From a virus, in IMG/VR virus record IMGVR_UViG_3300046096_000517, positions 1 through 33,946 of that record: a stretch of 33,946 bases of DNA; one strand, written 5' to 3'. Made by a program: the position numbers and the translations under genes. Positions 15,752-22,831 of this stretch are shown piece by piece. Every line of letters starts with the position of its first letter. The stretch's first letter is position 1. The notes under the pieces were generated by a model. It was not told the origin of the DNA, ran no database searches, and was given only the letters and a program-made list of their open reading frames with translations.

Positions 15752-16385
15752 GTTTTTTTCCTATTAAATTATTAATGATTTCGCTGAATTTCTCAACGCA
15801 CTTAGTTAAATCATCATCTTGCGAAACATCACGCATTGCAACACGATAGCCTTTTGAAATAATCGCCTTCGCTATATTTCTTGAATAACCTGCATCACAC
15901 AGGAATTGTTCAAACTCACGCACATTTTGTGGAGCTTCTTTTAGTGATAATATTTTAGCTTTTTCATTGGCAGGGAATGTAACCAAACTAACTTCCCACA
16001 AATCCAATTCTTTTAAAAGCCTTGCATTATCCTTATACTCATAATCCACCACATCACAACCGATAGACATCTTATCTATAGCACCGATTGATATTAATTC
16101 TAAAACATCTTTGCCAAGAGTTGTGTTAGCAATAGTTCCTTCTATGTAAAGACCTTGCTCGTCCTCATATACTCTATTCCAAACCCCAACAACTTCAGCG
16201 GTTTTATGCTGGTATAGCATTTTAGGATTTTTAACTAAAATACTTTTAGCAAAAGCACCTTTAACAACAATATCATTGCTTAAATCAATATTGCCAAAAG
16301 TTGAAGCATAACCACTAACAGTTCTTTTTTCACCATCAGTTGATTTTATTGTTAAATCAAAAGTTTTTTCAATTTTCTTTTGCAT
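15744..16385 (-). CDS. Prohead protease (HK97 family, S78)
   Basis: 213 residues from ATG 16383-16385 (MQKKIEKTFDLTIKSTDGEK), which follows GGTGTGGAAT; the open frame extends 19 codons further, into the MuF-like gene, without support. TVSGYASTFGNIDLSNDIVV KGAF marks the family. Catalytic residues are His60 in MLYQHKTAEVVG and Ser107 in DKMSIGCDV. It cleaves the capsid delta domain during maturation. It overlaps the upstream gene by 17 bases and the capsid gene by 8. Confidence 0.92.
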   Translation of the reverse strand: MQKKIEKTFDLTIKSTDGEKRTVSGYASTFGNIDLSNDIVVKGAFAKSILVKNPKMLYQHKTAEVVGVWNRVYEDEQGLYIEGTIANTTLGKDVLELISIGAIDKMSIGCDVVDYEYKDNARLLKELDLWEVSLVTFPANEKAKILSLKEAPQNVREFEQFLCDAGYSRNIAKAIISKGYRVAMRDVSQDDDLTKCVEKFSEIINNLIGKKHD

Positions 16386-17070
16386 ATATCGCAATTCCAC
16401 ACCTACAGTTAATAACATTTTCAGCACTTGCCGACGGGTCACTTGGTCTATCCATTAAATCCCCGTCAACTTCAAATTTTTCATTTAACAAAATTACATT
16501 GCCACGCATTAAACGATGACTTTCCCTTGTGCGATTGTCATTTGTTGGAAGCCATTCTTTAACCAAAACAATTTCTAATTCTTTTTCAATCTCATTAGCA
16601 GTTTCCACAGTCGCATAAGTCGCCGCCGTATTAGTTTCAGTCCTAGCAATAGTCGCAGCACGAAAACCACTTAAACCAGTTAATTTACGAATATTAGAAG
16701 TTATAATATTACTGCCTAAGCCCTCGCTTAACCCTTGACTAATAATATTTTGAACATCGCTTCTAGCAGTATCACCAATAAGTTTAGATTTACTTAACGC
16801 TTCAGTTGAAGCCCACTCAAGTAAACGGCTGTAATATGTATATGATTTTTTAGTTAAATTTTTCGCCACTTTACCAGAAAATACTTTAATAGTCAATTCA
16901 TAATGATTATATAGAATTTTACGCAAATTATTCTCATAATCAGCATAGATAAACGATTTATCATCAGGATAATTTTCTGAAAAATCTTTAATATATTTAT
17001 TTCGTGATGCAATTAATTTTGGTCGCAATCTATTTTCCAACCTTCCAATATCGTAAATCCATGACTTCAT
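16369..17070 (-). CDS. Minor head protein, MuF / SPP1 gp7-like
   Basis: 233 residues. The N-terminal part is helical and charged. The C-terminal half has the MuF signature: LTGLSGFRAATIARTETNTA (about 131-150), EWLPTNDNRTRESHRLMRGN, and a terminal Cys-containing PSASAENVINCRCGIAIYAK. Proteins of this family are internal head components bound to the portal and may be ejected with DNA. The start is coupled to the portal stop (ATGA). Confidence 0.9.
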   Translation of the reverse strand: MKSWIYDIGRLENRLRPKLIASRNKYIKDFSENYPDDKSFIYADYENNLRKILYNHYELTIKVFSGKVAKNLTKKSYTYYSRLLEWASTEALSKSKLIGDTARSDVQNIISQGLSEGLGSNIITSNIRKLTGLSGFRAATIARTETNTAATYATVETANEIEKELEIVLVKEWLPTNDNRTRESHRLMRGNVILLNEKFEVDGDLMDRPSDPSASAENVINCRCGIAIYAKEN

Positions 17071-18263
17071 AACGGTTCACTCAATCCGACATCACCTACT
17101 AAATCAAGCGGAAGTTTTGAACTATCCACAAGAATTATGTTACCATTAGGAACTTCACCTAACCCCATTGCAATGCGTTTTTCGTTGATAGTCATCACAG
17201 TTGATGTTTCAATTCTTTGTGCTTTTTGAGAACGCAAAGGCTCTAAAGCAATAATCATCTCTTCGTCATACCAAAAATATTGATTAGCAGGCAAAAGAAA
17301 ACCCGACAAACTTGCCAGAACAGTTTGAAATAATGGCAAAATCGTATCAGTCCATAACGCAAGTTTTGCTTCAGCTAAATTTGCATAAGTACTATCGCCT
17401 TGAATACCTAATAATACGGGTGGGACGCCATAAACCAAAGCAATATCTTTTGCAGCCTTATTCATGGAGTTTAGAAAATCCATATCCTTTGCATTCGTGC
17501 CAAGTGCTTTCCAGTCCAAGCCGTTATCCAATAACAAGAATTTACTAGCTTTTTTAGAACCTGAATTGCGTTCAATTTGAGATTTTAATTGCTCTCTTTG
17601 TTCTGCTGATAATGACATGTTAGGGGGAGTGGTCAAAATACCGTCTGGGCGAGTTCCATTTTTTAATAAACCTAAATTCCACTGCGAACCATGATTGATA
17701 ATATCAATAGAAACTGAACAGGCGTCCATTGGTGATTTGCCGATAAATTTACTTTTCGGATTGAATAATTTTATATGTAATATATCACTTTTGCCAGTAG
17801 TTTGATTTACTTTTACATCAAAAGAACCATTCTTTTGCTGTATCAGATATTCAAGTGGGAAAATATCACCTTTAATTAAACTTATAGCATCAGGCGGTAT
17901 TACTGTTAAAGTTTTAGGTAACTTCTCACTATCCTTACCGTATATATAAGCGTTGCCATTTATTAATAAATTTAAAATAATTTCATTAATAAAATCATCA
18001 CGGGTTTTGAGTGGGCTTGGATTATTTAATAAATCTAAAACAGGCGATTTTTCTATCTCATTATCACCTTCAAACAACTTAATATCAATTGAAGCAATAC
18101 AATTTGCTATGCGATTAATACATGAATAAACTATCGGATTATAGCTATAACCTTCATTTACTTGAACGGTGTAATTACTATCATAAGCATAATTACTTAG
18201 TGATAACGCTGTAATTGGCAACTGTAAAGATTTTTCAACTTTTTTCTTAAAAAAATCAAACAT
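17067..18263 (-). CDS. Portal protein (HK97 family)
   Basis: 398 residues. Typical segments are YNPIVYSCINRIANCIASID, PSPLKTRDDFINEIILNLLINGNAYIYG, DILHIKLFNPKSKFIGKSPM and LNSMNKAAKDIALVYGVPPVLLG, ending in MTINEKRIAMGLGEVPNGN. The dodecamer occupies one capsid vertex and is the channel and packaging-motor docking site. It shares a base with the terminase stop (TAATG) and overlaps the MuF-like start. Confidence 0.95.
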   Translation of the reverse strand: MFDFFKKKVEKSLQLPITALSLSNYAYDSNYTVQVNEGYSYNPIVYSCINRIANCIASIDIKLFEGDNEIEKSPVLDLLNNPSPLKTRDDFINEIILNLLINGNAYIYGKDSEKLPKTLTVIPPDAISLIKGDIFPLEYLIQQKNGSFDVKVNQTTGKSDILHIKLFNPKSKFIGKSPMDACSVSIDIINHGSQWNLGLLKNGTRPDGILTTPPNMSLSAEQREQLKSQIERNSGSKKASKFLLLDNGLDWKALGTNAKDMDFLNSMNKAAKDIALVYGVPPVLLGIQGDSTYANLAEAKLALWTDTILPLFQTVLASLSGFLLPANQYFWYDEEMIIALEPLRSQKAQRIETSTVMTINEKRIAMGLGEVPNGNIILVDSSKLPLDLVGDVGLSEPL

Positions 18264-19708
18264 TAAAAACTTTCAAAAGTTATTGTAACATCTTTTGTTA
18301 CAATCATAGTTGTTATAGCATCGCATAAAGGGTCTATCTGGTCATCGTGTGCATGTGTATTATCACCTGTGAACGCTTCACATTCACTTATAAAATCGCT
18401 TAAATATGGCTTTTTGTCAAGTAAAACTACAAAACCGCTTTCAATATAGCTAATTACATCTAAAACCCGTGTAGTTTTATCTATATTTCGCTGAATTGCT
18501 TTTACAGGGATTAATGCAGATTGTTTAATATCTTGAATTAAACCAGTACCAGACGCCTTGTCTTCTATATTCAAATCTCTTAAAGTTCCAATATCAGTTT
18601 CAGCTAATTGTTTTATCCAAAAATCAATACAGTTTCTTTTTAATTGCGGAGCTTCCCACTTGCCTCTTATCTGGTCAATAAGATATATTTTTTTATCTTC
18701 ACCATAACCCCAGCACTGAAAAACACTAAAATCGTTATGCTCTTTCGTTTTTTGTGCAGTATCGCCGAAAATTTTTCTGTAAAGCATTTTAGGCAACACA
18801 TCAACACGCTTGAACCATTCACCTTTTATAATTTCGCCGCCTTGTATAATTGGATTTTGCTGATAAAGACTTTCAAAACTAGAAGTTGACATTGATTGTT
18901 TGCGTCTCATGATAAAGTCTAAACTTTTGTGTTCAGGAAACAAAACATCACCAATATTACGGTTTTTTTCTTGTTTTACCGCCATTGCAGGATAGTTTAA
19001 CAACCTTACCTCTTTACCGATATCACTTGCTAAAAGTCTGCCTATTGGGTCGTCCAAATGCCACCTTGTTAAAATACATAACAACCCAGCATTTTCAGAA
19101 AACCTTGTAAAAAAATCATCAGTAAACCAATCCCAAGTTTTGTCACGAACAGTTAAACTACCTGCCTGTTCCCTTCCCTTAATAGGGTCGTCCACTATAC
19201 CCAAATCTAAACATTCACCAGTTATACTACCTCTTACTGTGGTATTTCTAAAAAACCCTTCTTTGTTGTTATATTCTAACAATTCCCTATTGCGTGAGTA
19301 ATCGTTGTCATTACCGCTTTTTTGGTTTATTTTAGTATCAGGGAATATCTTTTTATAAATTTCATTATCATAAATCCGCTGCAATCTTAAATTCGCACGA
19401 ACACCTAAGCGTTCTGAAAATGATGTATATATTATTTTGTTGTCAGGATTTAAACCCGTCAACCAAGCGATAAAATCAATAACCTGATAACTTTTACCAT
19501 GTTGAGGGGGAGCGGTTATAACCAACATAGGCTTTTTATCAGATTGCAAATCATAATAGAATTGTTGCAATGCGTAGGCAATCTCTTTTTGCCACCAGCC
19601 TTTTATCATCTTTGGATTAATATATTGCCTGAACGCCCAGAATGATTGCCTTGCTTGTGCTATCGCTATTTGTTCTAATAAATTCAAATCACTCTTCAAA
19701 TATTGCAC
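18263..19708 (-). CDS. Terminase large subunit
   Basis: 481 residues; ATPase and nuclease that packages and cuts concatemeric DNA. ATPase motifs: Walker A at 66-73 (APPQHGKS), Walker B at 169-175 (LGIVDDP) and coupling motif LTRWHLDD at 213-220. Nuclease acidic residues are probably Asp316 (IFGDTAQ), Glu382/Asp383 (NIEDKA) and His454-Asp455-Asp456. The 22-residue overlap region at the start lies in the small-subunit gene (20 bases). The sequence type alone does not tell me whether packaging is cos or headful. The circularly closed assembly is compatible with either. Confidence 0.95.
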   Translation of the reverse strand: MQYLKSDLNLLEQIAIAQARQSFWAFRQYINPKMIKGWWQKEIAYALQQFYYDLQSDKKPMLVITAPPQHGKSYQVIDFIAWLTGLNPDNKIIYTSFSERLGVRANLRLQRIYDNEIYKKIFPDTKINQKSGNDNDYSRNRELLEYNNKEGFFRNTTVRGSITGECLDLGIVDDPIKGREQAGSLTVRDKTWDWFTDDFFTRFSENAGLLCILTRWHLDDPIGRLLASDIGKEVRLLNYPAMAVKQEKNRNIGDVLFPEHKSLDFIMRRKQSMSTSSFESLYQQNPIIQGGEIIKGEWFKRVDVLPKMLYRKIFGDTAQKTKEHNDFSVFQCWGYGEDKKIYLIDQIRGKWEAPQLKRNCIDFWIKQLAETDIGTLRDLNIEDKASGTGLIQDIKQSALIPVKAIQRNIDKTTRVLDVISYIESGFVVLLDKKPYLSDFISECEAFTGDNTHAHDDQIDPLCDAITTMIVTKDVTITFESF

Positions 19709-20117
19709 TTGGTAAGCCTCGTTTTTCAGCTTCAGCTTTTAATTCTTCTATTGTAAAATCAACTTTAACATTTTCAATTCTGCCACTATGGTTAATTTCA
19801 TTTTTGTCACACCACCCAAAACGATTTTTCATATTCATATACCAGAGAGTCGATGAGAAATCTTTGTCCTTGAGATTAATCCTTCCACTTCTTACCCACC
19901 ATGACTCCGACTTTGCACGCCCTCTTTTTATGGTCTCAGAAAATAATGACTCTCTATTAATTAAAGATGTAAAAGTTTCGTGGCATATATCCAAGTAATC
20001 AGCGTAAAACTCTATATCGCTACCGCCTTCAGAATAATGAATTAATGCCGCCTCTTGCCAATCAGCAGGAAGGTCTTTTAATTGGATTGGTGGACGCCCT
20101 GCTTTTTTATTTATCAT
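19689..20117 (-). CDS. Terminase small subunit
   Basis: 142 residues. GRPPIQLKDLPADWQEAALI followed by EFYADYLDICHETFTSLINR forms a helix-turn-helix-like DNA-binding N-terminus. FSETIKRGRAKSESWWVRSGR and SSTLWYMNMKNRFGWCDKNE are the conserved middle of this terminase family. It recognises the packaging site and recruits the large subunit. The ATG follows the stop of the 44-codon membrane ORF by one base, so it may be translated by coupling because no good ribosome site is present. Confidence 0.9.
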   Translation of the reverse strand: MINKKAGRPPIQLKDLPADWQEAALIHYSEGGSDIEFYADYLDICHETFTSLINRESLFSETIKRGRAKSESWWVRSGRINLKDKDFSSTLWYMNMKNRFGWCDKNEINHSGRIENVKVDFTIEELKAEAEKRGLPSAIFEE

Positions 20118-20118
20118 A

Positions 20119-20253
20119 TTAAAAACTCATTACGAATAACAGCCAAGCAACCAAACATATACTTGAAAGCCCGACTAGCTTTAATAAAACCTTACCGCCG
20201 TTTTTCATACTTAAAACAACCGCAAATAATAAAAATATTATAATGTAAATCAT
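20119..20253 (-). CDS. 44-aa membrane peptide at head of late operon
   Basis: MIYIIIFLLFAVVLSMKNGG then a second hydrophobic stretch (ICLVAWLLFVMSF): two membrane segments with a short basic turn (KNGGKVLLK). The ATG at 20251-20253 lies only about six bases beyond the -10 hexamer of the late promoter, so the mRNA would start at or next to the ATG (leaderless). The stop is one base before the terminase small-subunit ATG, so the ORF could carry ribosomes onto it. A coding role is likely but not proven. Confidence 0.55.
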   Translation of the reverse strand: MIYIIIFLLFAVVLSMKNGGKVLLKLVGLSSICLVAWLLFVMSF

Positions 20254-20259
20254 TATACC

Positions 20260-20288
20260 ATTGTAATATAATATATATTATAAGTCAA
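20260..20288 (-). promoter_or_regulatory. Late-operon promoter with AT palindrome in spacer
   Basis: On the minus strand: -35 TTGACT (20288-20283), 17-bp spacer, -10 TACAAT (20265-20260). The spacer is almost entirely the perfect 16-bp palindrome TATAATATATATTATA (20267-20282), a likely operator. It faces the terminase and all structural genes. Confidence 0.65.
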
Positions 20289-20328
20289 CAATCTTATAAT
20301 TTCCTATTTTTTAATCACCTCATTATAC

Positions 20329-20337
20329 TTATCCACA
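20329..20337 (+). promoter_or_regulatory. DnaA box
   Basis: TTATCCACA is the exact consensus DnaA box. It lies in a very AT-rich stretch between the late promoter and the 23-bp inverted repeat. Only one copy was seen here, so an origin role is tentative. Confidence 0.5.
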
Positions 20338-20351
20338 TTTATTTATCAGAT

Positions 20352-20404
20352 AATATACTACAATATAAGATAATAGCTGACATTATCTTATATTGTAGTA
20401 TATT
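20352..20404. repeat. Perfect 23-bp inverted repeat in divergent control region
   Basis: Left arm 20352-20374 and right arm 20382-20404 are perfect reverse complements around a 7-base centre (AGCTGAC). The right arm contains the -10 of the rightward promoter, so the repeat can be a high-affinity operator; as RNA it would form a long AU hairpin. The adjacent ribbon-helix-helix gene is the obvious candidate to bind it. Confidence 0.9.
20377..20404 (+). promoter_or_regulatory. Rightward promoter of small early operon
   Basis: -35 CTGACA (20377-20382), 16-bp spacer, -10 TATATT (20399-20404). The -10 and spacer coincide with the right arm of the 23-bp inverted repeat. The first gene starts at 20458 with ribosome site AAAGGAG. 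Confidence 0.6.
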
Positions 20405-20457
20405 GGTTCTTAAGAGAGGCAATTAAGCGTCTAAATAAATAAAAGGAGAATAAAAAA

Positions 20458-20619
20458 ATGACACAAGAAAACAAAACACAAAAAATAAGTTTTTTAATAG
20501 AACCAATCGTACATCAAAAAATATTAGAAATTGCACGACTTGAAAGTCGTACTTTAAGCTCAGTTGTACAAATGGCAATTAATGACAAAATTAACAATTA
20601 TGAAAGCAATAAAAAATGA
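20458..20619 (+). CDS. Ribbon-helix-helix (Arc/CopG-type) DNA-binding protein
   Basis: 53 residues. ENKTQKISFLIEPIVHQKIL gives a beta strand (KISFLIE) followed by helix A (IVHQKILEIARLE), a turn (SRT) and helix B (LSSVVQMAINDKIN), the exact RHH layout. Such dimers insert the paired strand in the major groove and bind tandem or inverted half-sites. It has an excellent ribosome site (AAAGGAG) and is the first gene after a promoter built into a 23-bp inverted repeat. Autoregulation, or control of the divergent late promoter, is therefore the likely role. Confidence 0.82.
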   Translation: MTQENKTQKISFLIEPIVHQKILEIARLESRTLSSVVQMAINDKINNYESNKK

Positions 20620-20813
20620 CAGCACTATCACAATATATAAATTTAATTAACGAATTAAGCGAAAAATTAGACCGTTTAAAAAACGCTTGCGATAATCATT
20701 TCAATACTAACCCAGATAATATTACTTATGCTGATTTATCTGAAATTAGCAATATTGATTACAAAATTAAACTAATTTGCGACCAAGTTTTCAAAGAAGG
20801 AGAATACAAGTGA
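20616..20813 (+). CDS. Small helical protein, unknown
   Basis: 65 residues, largely helical (ALSQYINLINELSEKLDRLK), with an acidic C-terminus. The ATG overlaps the RHH stop (ATGA), so it is translated with it, and its stop overlaps the next gene. A partner of the RHH protein is possible, but nothing in the sequence shows a function. Confidence 0.7.
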   Translation: MTALSQYINLINELSEKLDRLKNACDNHFNTNPDNITYADLSEISNIDYKIKLICDQVFKEGEYK

Positions 20814-20938
20814 CTGAAATCTTAATTTATAAAAACGGTATTTTGTCCGCAATTAAAAATAAAAATTTTATTGGTTATGAAATATATAATTGTTGTGGTT
20901 GTTTTGTTATCGCATTACCAAAACAACAAGCAGCATAA
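20810..20938 (+). CDS. Small Cys-containing protein (42 aa), unknown
   Basis: Starts at GTG 20810 with ribosome site AAGGAGAA and overlaps the previous stop (GTGA). The sequence TEILIYKNGILSAIKNKNFI continues to a CCGC cluster (YNCCGCFVIALPKQQAA). A small beta-hairpin protein is likely; three nearby Cys might bind metal. No family recognised. Confidence 0.62.
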   Translation: MTEILIYKNGILSAIKNKNFIGYEIYNCCGCFVIALPKQQAA

Positions 20939-20978
20939 CAAAAAATAATTAAGGAATTAAAAACAGGGAGTAAAAATA

Positions 20979-21248
20979 ATGTCAGTTTTTCAAAACTTAG
21001 TAAATAAATTATCTGAAAATAAAATCAGAAATGCAACGCAAAAAATTATAGATGTTAAATTGCAAAAACTTAACACGCCTATTGAAAAACAGATTAACAC
21101 ATTAATACTTTTTAAAACTGCTCATTATTCAGGGGCGTTAAGAAAAGAGAATTTTGCCTGTAAAAGCAAAAACATGTTTACATTTAGTTATTTATTAAAA
21201 AATGCTGAATATGCGTTATCATTAACAAATTACCCATTATATAATTAG
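20979..21248 (+). CDS. Small early protein, unknown (89 aa)
   Basis: Starts after GGGAG. Basic and helical (SVFQNLVNKLSENKIRNATQ), with a more hydrophobic C-terminal third (FTFSYLLKNAEYALSLTNYP). It is co-transcribed in the early operon. No motif tells its role. Confidence 0.7.
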   Translation: MSVFQNLVNKLSENKIRNATQKIIDVKLQKLNTPIEKQINTLILFKTAHYSGALRKENFACKSKNMFTFSYLLKNAEYALSLTNYPLYN

Positions 21249-21260
21249 AAAGCATTTACA

Positions 21261-21482
21261 ATGTTAATCAACAGCAAATTAACAACAATTATTAAAACTA
21301 CAATAATTTACATATTATTGTTAAGTTTAACAGCCAACTACTTTTTTTGCAACTACAATATCACATTATCACCAATTGAAAGGGAAGTGGAAACACCAAA
21401 GAAAACTGCAAAATATGATGCCAGCGAGGGCTGGGACGCTATTTATGCAAGTATTGAAAAAGCAGAAAAGAGTAAAAAATAA
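21261..21482 (+). CDS. Small membrane-anchored or exported protein
   Basis: 73 residues. A hydrophobic N-terminal segment (about 9-28, IIKTTIIYILLLSLTANYFF, followed by C) could be a signal anchor. It is followed by a charged soluble tail (IEREVETPKKTAKYDASEGW...EKAEKSKK). The tail probably faces the periplasm. Candidate for envelope-directed early functions such as superinfection exclusion, but this is inferred from topology only. Confidence 0.65.
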   Translation: MLINSKLTTIIKTTIIYILLLSLTANYFFCNYNITLSPIEREVETPKKTAKYDASEGWDAIYASIEKAEKSKK

Positions 21483-21506
21483 CAAACCACATAAGGATTT
21501 TTTAAA

Positions 21507-21584
21507 ATGGATAAAATATTACTTTTTATGATGCTGGCGTTTTACGCACTAATACCAATTTTGTATTTTGCGGGGCAGATATGA
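21507..21584 (+). CDS. Micro-membrane protein (25 aa)
   Basis: MDKILLFMMLAFYALIPILY then FAGQI: one hydrophobic helix. It is preceded by AAGGA and its stop overlaps the next micro-ORF (ATGA). Confidence 0.5.
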   Translation: MDKILLFMMLAFYALIPILYFAGQI

Positions 21585-21655
21585 TAACATTTTTAACGGC
21601 TATATTGGTTATATATTTTGCGATTATAACAATAATTTACAAAAACTTTAAATGA
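21581..21655 (+). CDS. Micro-membrane protein (24 aa)
   Basis: MITFLTAILVIYFAIITIIY then KNFK: one hydrophobic helix with a basic tail. The start is coupled to the preceding micro-ORF by ATGA, and its own stop overlaps another ATG (21652). Confidence 0.5.
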   Translation: MITFLTAILVIYFAIITIIYKNFK

Positions 21656-21741
21656 ATAAATCCAAACTAAAACTTCAATTAGCATTAACCGCAATAGCTT
21701 TGTGCATAATTCATAAAGTTATTGCGGTTTTTTTGCTATAG
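21652..21741 (+). CDS. Possible 29-aa ORF running through the terminator
   Basis: The ATGA overlap with the upstream micro-ORF opens 29 codons (MNKSKLKLQLALTAIALCII...). Most of it is the terminator stem, so the reading may be accidental or translation could influence termination. Confidence 0.25.
   Translation: MNKSKLKLQLALTAIALCIIHKVIAVFLL
21687..21734 (+). terminator. Strong intrinsic terminator of the small early operon
   Basis: Stem AACCGCAATA (21687-21696) pairs with TATTGCGGTT (21720-21729), and the helix extends inward by about eight more pairs (two G-U) to a 7-base loop. Seven T follow (21728-21734). It separates this operon from the convergent replication operon. Confidence 0.88.
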
Positions 21742-21789
21742 TGTTTATTCTTGTTTTAACGCATATTTTAAGCGTTGTTTTATTTTTGG

Positions 21790-22266
21790 CTATTTTATTA
21801 ATTGCAACTGATGCCTGAGATAAACAACTCTTTCTTCAGCAATTCGCCTCATTGCTAATTTCTTTTTTATCCTTTTTCGTAATGAACTTCCCAGTTCTTC
21901 AATCTCCTCTATATCCCACTCAACTGCACCTCTCATTAAATAATATTTTTTGTTGTATTTATTAATTAAATATTCAATTCTTTGTGAAAAATCATAAAAC
22001 ATATTACCCCCGAGCGTACTATTACATTCCTTGCACGAATAAACATACTCTCTTCCACGGAATATTCTTGTTTCAGAAAAATTTGAATATTGATGCGGGT
22101 AAACATGGTCACGATGATTGCCATATTGCCCACAATAACAACAAGTTTCTTTTACTTGCGAGTGATAGCGATATTTACATATATCTTTGCAAAATATTTG
22201 CCATTCCCTAGTTGTCTTAAAAATATCTTTGCAAAATTTACAACTTCTATTTCTTTGCTGAAACAT
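21790..22266 (-). CDS. HNH-type endonuclease-like zinc protein
   Basis: 158 residues. A Cys4 knuckle opens the protein (C9-x2-C12 ... C26-x3-C30). A second metal site follows: C42-C43-x-C45, then the HNH-like core HRDHVYPHQY (Asp53-His54) and SCKECNSTLGG (C78-x2-C81-N82). The C-terminal ~45 residues are a basic helix. HNH enzymes in phages nick DNA in packaging, homing or recombination. It lies downstream of the replication genes but has its own promoter. Whether it acts on phage or host DNA is not visible. Confidence 0.78.
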   Translation of the reverse strand: MFQQRNRSCKFCKDIFKTTREWQIFCKDICKYRYHSQVKETCCYCGQYGNHRDHVYPHQYSNFSETRIFRGREYVYSCKECNSTLGGNMFYDFSQRIEYLINKYNKKYYLMRGAVEWDIEEIEELGSSLRKRIKKKLAMRRIAEERVVYLRHQLQLIK

Positions 22267-22279
22267 AAAACCCCCTTAA

Positions 22280-22321
22280 AATGCGTACAAGAAAAATATC
22301 ACGCATTAAGCACCTTGTCAA
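22280..22321 (-). promoter_or_regulatory. Promoter and inverted-repeat operator for the HNH gene
   Basis: On the minus strand TTGACA (22321-22316), 17-bp spacer, TATTTT (22298-22293). A perfect inverted repeat AATGCGT (22280-22286) / ACGCATT (22301-22307) brackets the -10, suggesting repressor control. The rest of the 190-base gap (22322-22456) has no clear gene. Confidence 0.62.
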
Positions 22322-22456
22322 TATTTATACCGATTAGCATAGCTAGAAACGCAACTAATCTATTTTAACAGTGTATATTTACATTATTTTAAGCGTGCTT
22401 TGTGTTTTGGCTACCAGTTATCATTTTAACCGCTTCACGCTACCCATTTGCTATTT

Positions 22457-22831
22457 CTAGCGTGAATTACTAGTGATAAAACCCATTTTTATTAACCATG
22501 CCCGGTTTTTGTCTTTTTGTTCGGGTGAAATTGCGTAATTTTGTCCTATGATTTTCAAAATATCAAATGGAGTAGGCATTACAGAACTGGTTTTAATCCA
22601 TTCAATAAACGCTTTCTCAATTTCGTTTATATCGTGGTCTTCCAATGCTAAAATAAACATTTGCACAATATCGCTTAATGCTTCCTCTTTTTTTCCGTAA
22701 ACATTCAAAACATTAAAGCATTGCATAATTATTTTGCTAACCTGCTTTTTTTCAATAGACGCCAATTTCACGGAGTGCTTGCTCGGCAATTTGCTCAAGT
22801 CTTGATTGCTTTGTTTGGTTATTGCTTGCAT
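22457..22831 (-). CDS. Replication protein P-like / helicase-loader-position protein
   Basis: 124 residues from ATG 22829-22831 after AAGGAAAC; an upstream ATG at 22861 lacks a ribosome site. The protein is helical, with a conserved-looking block EIEKAFIEWIKTSSVMPTPF DILKIIG (about 75-101) that recurs in phage proteins encoded right after O-like initiators. The gene overlaps the end of the initiator gene by 80 bases in another frame. By position it should recruit the host helicase, but no loader ATPase motif is present. Confidence 0.62.
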   Translation of the reverse strand: MQAITKQSNQDLSKLPSKHSVKLASIEKKQVSKIIMQCFNVLNVYGKKEEALSDIVQMFILALEDHDINEIEKAFIEWIKTSSVMPTPFDILKIIGQNYAISPEQKDKNRAWLIKMGFITSNSR

